Assembly: GCA_025463965.1 (NCBI GenBank)
Contig: JAODBN010000062.1
Span: forward strand, 1-8,452
Length of the DNA: 8,452 bases
Source: Acidimicrobiaceae bacterium
GTDB taxonomy: Bacteria; Actinomycetota; Acidimicrobiia; Acidimicrobiales; Bog-793
Reading direction: 5' to 3'
In this document: positions 7,032 to 8,452 of the stretch, piece by piece
How positions within the stretch are numbered: the stretch's first letter is position 1
Layout: each line of letters begins with the position of its first letter
Notes under the pieces: generated by a model
Seen by the model: the letters and a program-made list of their open reading frames with translations, nothing else
Database searches by the model: none
Told to the model about the DNA's origin: nothing
Position numbers and translations under genes: made by a program

Positions 7032-7644
7032 GATCGTTGTGCCGCTAGGAAAGGACTACGAACTCCAGGACTGCCCGATCGCACGCGCCCTCGAGCTCGT
7101 CGGCGAGCGCTGGACGATCCTCGTCATCCGGGACTGCTTTCTCGGCGTACGCCGTTTCAATGATTTTCTGGCCCACCTCGACATCCCCCGCGCGGTGCTG
7201 ACCAACCGACTCGATCGCCTTGTCATCGAAGGGATGCTCAAACGACGCGAGTATTGCCCCGGTCGCAACGAATACCTCTTGACCAAGCGGGGACTGAGCC
7301 TCTGGCCGATTCTCCACTCACTGGCCGAATGGGGCGATCAGGAAGCAGCCCCTCGCGCCGGTCGCCGCCGCCTCTTCGCTCATGTCGAATGCGGCACTGA
7401 TCTCGATGCTGCCGGCGCATGCCCCGCATGCGGAATCGTTCCTGACGCAGGCGACGTCGAGATCCGACCGGGACCCGGAGCCGAGTTGGCACTACGCGAT
7501 GACCAAGTGACCCGTGCGCTGCTCCGCCCTCACCGCATCCTCGAACCACTCGAAATCACACCTGCGCGCTCGACGAGGTCGGGCCACGTTCGCTCCTTCC
7601 GCCGCTCGGCCCAGGCGACCGAGCAACGTCTTCCCAGCATGTAG
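7030..7644 (+). CDS. HxlR-family winged-helix transcriptional regulator
   Basis: Residues about 12-105 form the HxlR winged helix: CPIARALELVGERWTILVIRD with the family Cys at 15, then GVRRFNDFLAHL, IPRAVLTNRLDRLVIEGMLKR and the wing ending YLLTKRGLSLWP. A second part (114-150) has H118, C121, C131 and C134 in HVECG and CPACG, a zinc-ribbon-like tail seen in many actinobacterial members. RRPHR-like LLRPHRILEPLEI (165-177) is where such proteins normally end; the last 27 basic residues are extra and may be read-through into former noncoding DNA. The start is uncertain: ATG 7030 lacks a Shine-Dalgarno, and GTG 7039 could be a leaderless start, shortening the protein by three residues. It diverges from the hydrolase, its likely target. 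The inducing signal is unknown; Cys15 is where redox or aldehyde sensing occurs in some relatives. Confidence 0.9.
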   Translation: MIVVPLGKDYELQDCPIARALELVGERWTILVIRDCFLGVRRFNDFLAHLDIPRAVLTNRLDRLVIEGMLKRREYCPGRNEYLLTKRGLSLWPILHSLAEWGDQEAAPRAGRRRLFAHVECGTDLDAAGACPACGIVPDAGDVEIRPGPGAELALRDDQVTRALLRPHRILEPLEITPARSTRSGHVRSFRRSAQATEQRLPSM

Positions 7645-7660
7645 TCGGGCCCATGCTGGG
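7633..7660 (+). terminator. strong hairpin at the HxlR stop codon
   Basis: CCCAGCATG (7633-7641) and CATGCTGGG (7652-7660) form a perfect nine-bp stem with a ten-base loop that contains the TAG stop codon (7642-7644). TCCTT and a T-rich stretch (TTTGTTTGATT near 7677) follow. It is the best terminator candidate in the window and suggests the HxlR gene ends a transcript here. Confidence 0.6.
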
Positions 7661-7689
7661 TCCTTCAACTGGTCCTTTGTTTGATTGGA

Positions 7690-7806
7690 TTCGGACGGCT
7701 CGACGCCGCCGCCCTCGCCACCGAGGCTGCGCATCTCGGCGGGGTGGTCCTGGCTAAATGTGACGACGTGGACTGGCTTGCGCTATACCATGGTCAAAAG
7801 GTCTGA
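7690..7806 (+). pseudogene. possible C-terminal fragment of a PIN-domain (VapC-like) protein
   Basis: One plus-strand frame reads LDAAALATEAAHLGGVVLAKCDDVDWLALYHG... before a stop at 7804-7806. The pattern AA-x-LGG-VVL-x-x-x-DD-x-x-x-LA resembles the last strand and helix of actinobacterial PIN-domain toxins, where it usually reads VVTSDPDDLRALA. No start codon with a ribosome binding site, no upstream PIN motifs and no antitoxin are present. If real, it is a fragment left at the edge of the unit next to the attachment site; a chance open frame is about equally likely. Confidence 0.2.
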
Positions 7807-7837
7807 AGCAAAGAACATATACTCTGAGCTGGGGTTT

Positions 7838-7886
7838 TGGAGCGGACGACGGGATTCGAACCCGCGACCCTCACCTTGGCAAGGTT
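7838..7886 (-). repeat. attachment-site remnant: 3' half of tRNA-Gly(GCC), copy 2
   Basis: This copy has an intact T arm (GCGGG-TTCGAAT-CCCGT), the acceptor strand CGTCCGC, discriminator T and CCA at 7840-7838 when read on the minus strand. As in copy 1, homology to the tRNA begins at AACCTTGCC and the 5' half is missing, with unrelated sequence from 7887 on. The symmetric ACCTTG-C-CAAGGT core is at 7873-7885. It forms the boundary between the cargo unit on the left and a further unit on the right, and being less decayed than copy 1 it may be the younger junction. Confidence 0.85.
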
Positions 7887-7967
7887 ATGGGAAATGTCCA
7901 GGTAGATGCCTATAAATCGTTTACGTGCGTTGCGGCGGGCACATCCTCCATTGTGTCCATCGAATAC

Positions 7968-7994
7968 GGGCCCGTGGTAGCGCGCGCTACCTAC
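7968..7994 (-). repeat. palindromic block near attachment site, copy 2
   Basis: The perfect 16-bp palindrome GGTAGCGCGCGCTACC (7976-7991) lies within a 27-bp block that matches 467-493 at 21 positions, in the same orientation and almost the same distance (81 against 82 bp) from its tRNA-Gly repeat. The sequence between block and repeat is not evidently alike in the two copies. It sits 62 bp beyond the stop of the gene at 8057, so it could alternatively act as that gene's terminator. Confidence 0.5.
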
Positions 7995-8056
7995 GCTTCC
8001 CCGAGGCCGCGGCACTTTCCCGCCTAGGTGGGGCCTGCCCGGTGGTCCCTTGATGC

Positions 8057-8452
8057 TCACGGGTTAACGGCGTGCGCCGGCGCAGCCAGCTCGTCCGTTC
8101 GTTTGTCCCACCAGTCGGGTGGGACTACGCGAAGGGCGAGCGCCCAGGTTTCATCTTCGAGCTGAATCGCTATGCGGGTCATCGACAGCAGGTTGTCGAT
8201 GAACCAGTCATCGGCGTGGCTGAATCCAGGTGACCTGTACCGACTTCCGCGGCGCGTGCCGTGTGCCAAGAAGTACCAGAGCCCGTGGATGCGACCGATC
8301 ATCTCGACGTGGCGATCGAAGAGTTCGGAGAAGCTGGACGACCCGGTGAGCACAGCTCCCCACCGGCTGATGAGTTCCCGCGACCGATCAAGCGCGTGTT
8401 GGAGCGCTTCCCGCAGTTCGTCTCGCGACTGCGAATCGGTGAGGATCACCTC
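8057..8452 (-). CDS. unrecognised protein, C-terminal part (runs off the window)
   Basis: The frame is open to the window edge, so the gene probably begins outside; the GTG at 8449 is a possible start but has no visible ribosome binding site within the window. The 131 visible residues have an amphipathic, probably helical first half (DELREALQHALDRSRELIS) and an aromatic-rich second half (IHGLWYFLAHG, DDWFIDNLL, PPDWWDKRTDEL), with no membrane segment or catalytic motif I know. Codon use is GC-rich as in real genes. It is the terminal gene of the unit to the right of the second attachment remnant, where accessory genes of unknown role are common. Confidence 0.6.
   Translation of the reverse strand, partial: EVILTDSQSRDELREALQHALDRSRELISRWGAVLTGSSSFSELFDRHVEMIGRIHGLWYFLAHGTRRGSRYRSPGFSHADDWFIDNLLSMTRIAIQLEDETWALALRVVPPDWWDKRTDELAAPAHAVNP

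Noticed and set aside
444..7959. TGTCCA hexamers near both attachment remnants (444-449, 7895-7900, 7954-7959) as integrase arm sites
   Set aside because: Six-base matches are expected by chance and their distances from the cores differ.
1..8452. CRISPR array or insertion sequence
   Set aside because: No regularly spaced repeats, no transposase motif and no terminal inverted repeats with target duplication were seen.

Overview
This is high-GC DNA (roughly two thirds G+C) with actinobacterial gene content: an HxlR regulator with a Cys-rich tail, PoxB-type pyruvate:quinone oxidoreductase, short-chain dehydrogenases and an aldo/keto reductase, all with GC-rich third positions. A member of the Mycobacteriales (mycobacterium, rhodococcus or relative) is the best guess, but nothing in the window fixes the genus.

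The frame of the window is a pair of direct repeats, both on the minus strand, that match the 3' half of a tRNA-Gly(GCC) gene from the anticodon loop to CCA (337-384 and 7838-7886; 47 of 49 aligned columns agree). Neither has the 5' half of the tRNA, so both look like attachment-site remnants left by elements that integrated into the same tRNA gene. From the orientation, the intact tRNA should lie to the right, outside the window. The 7.45 kb between the repeats would then be one unit of a tandem island. Left of the first repeat is the catalytically dead C-terminal stub of a tyrosine recombinase; right of the second is the end of an unrecognised gene belonging to the next unit. Each repeat is followed, 81 or 82 bp away, by a related 27-bp block centred on a GTAG-N6-CTAC palindrome; this is the most unusual feature of the window.

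The cargo is metabolic. A plus-strand PoxB-like thiamine-diphosphate/FAD enzyme (784-2517) faces a run of minus-strand genes: an alpha/beta hydrolase (6913-6020), two short-chain dehydrogenases (5776-5015 and 4786-4001), an aldo/keto reductase (3947-3057) and a TetR-family regulator cut off after its DNA-binding domain (3023-2832). A plus-strand HxlR-family regulator (7030-7644) diverges from the hydrolase. The intergenic region holds a 9-bp inverted repeat that brackets a good hydrolase promoter, so HxlR probably controls the hydrolase and perhaps itself.

Together the hydrolase, two SDRs and AKR could hydrolyse an ester, lactone or similar compound and interconvert the resulting alcohols and carbonyls, with PoxB feeding electrons from pyruvate to the quinone pool. 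No specific substrate can be read from the sequence. No integrase, conjugation or replication gene lies between the repeats, so this unit appears to be a fixed or non-autonomous segment.
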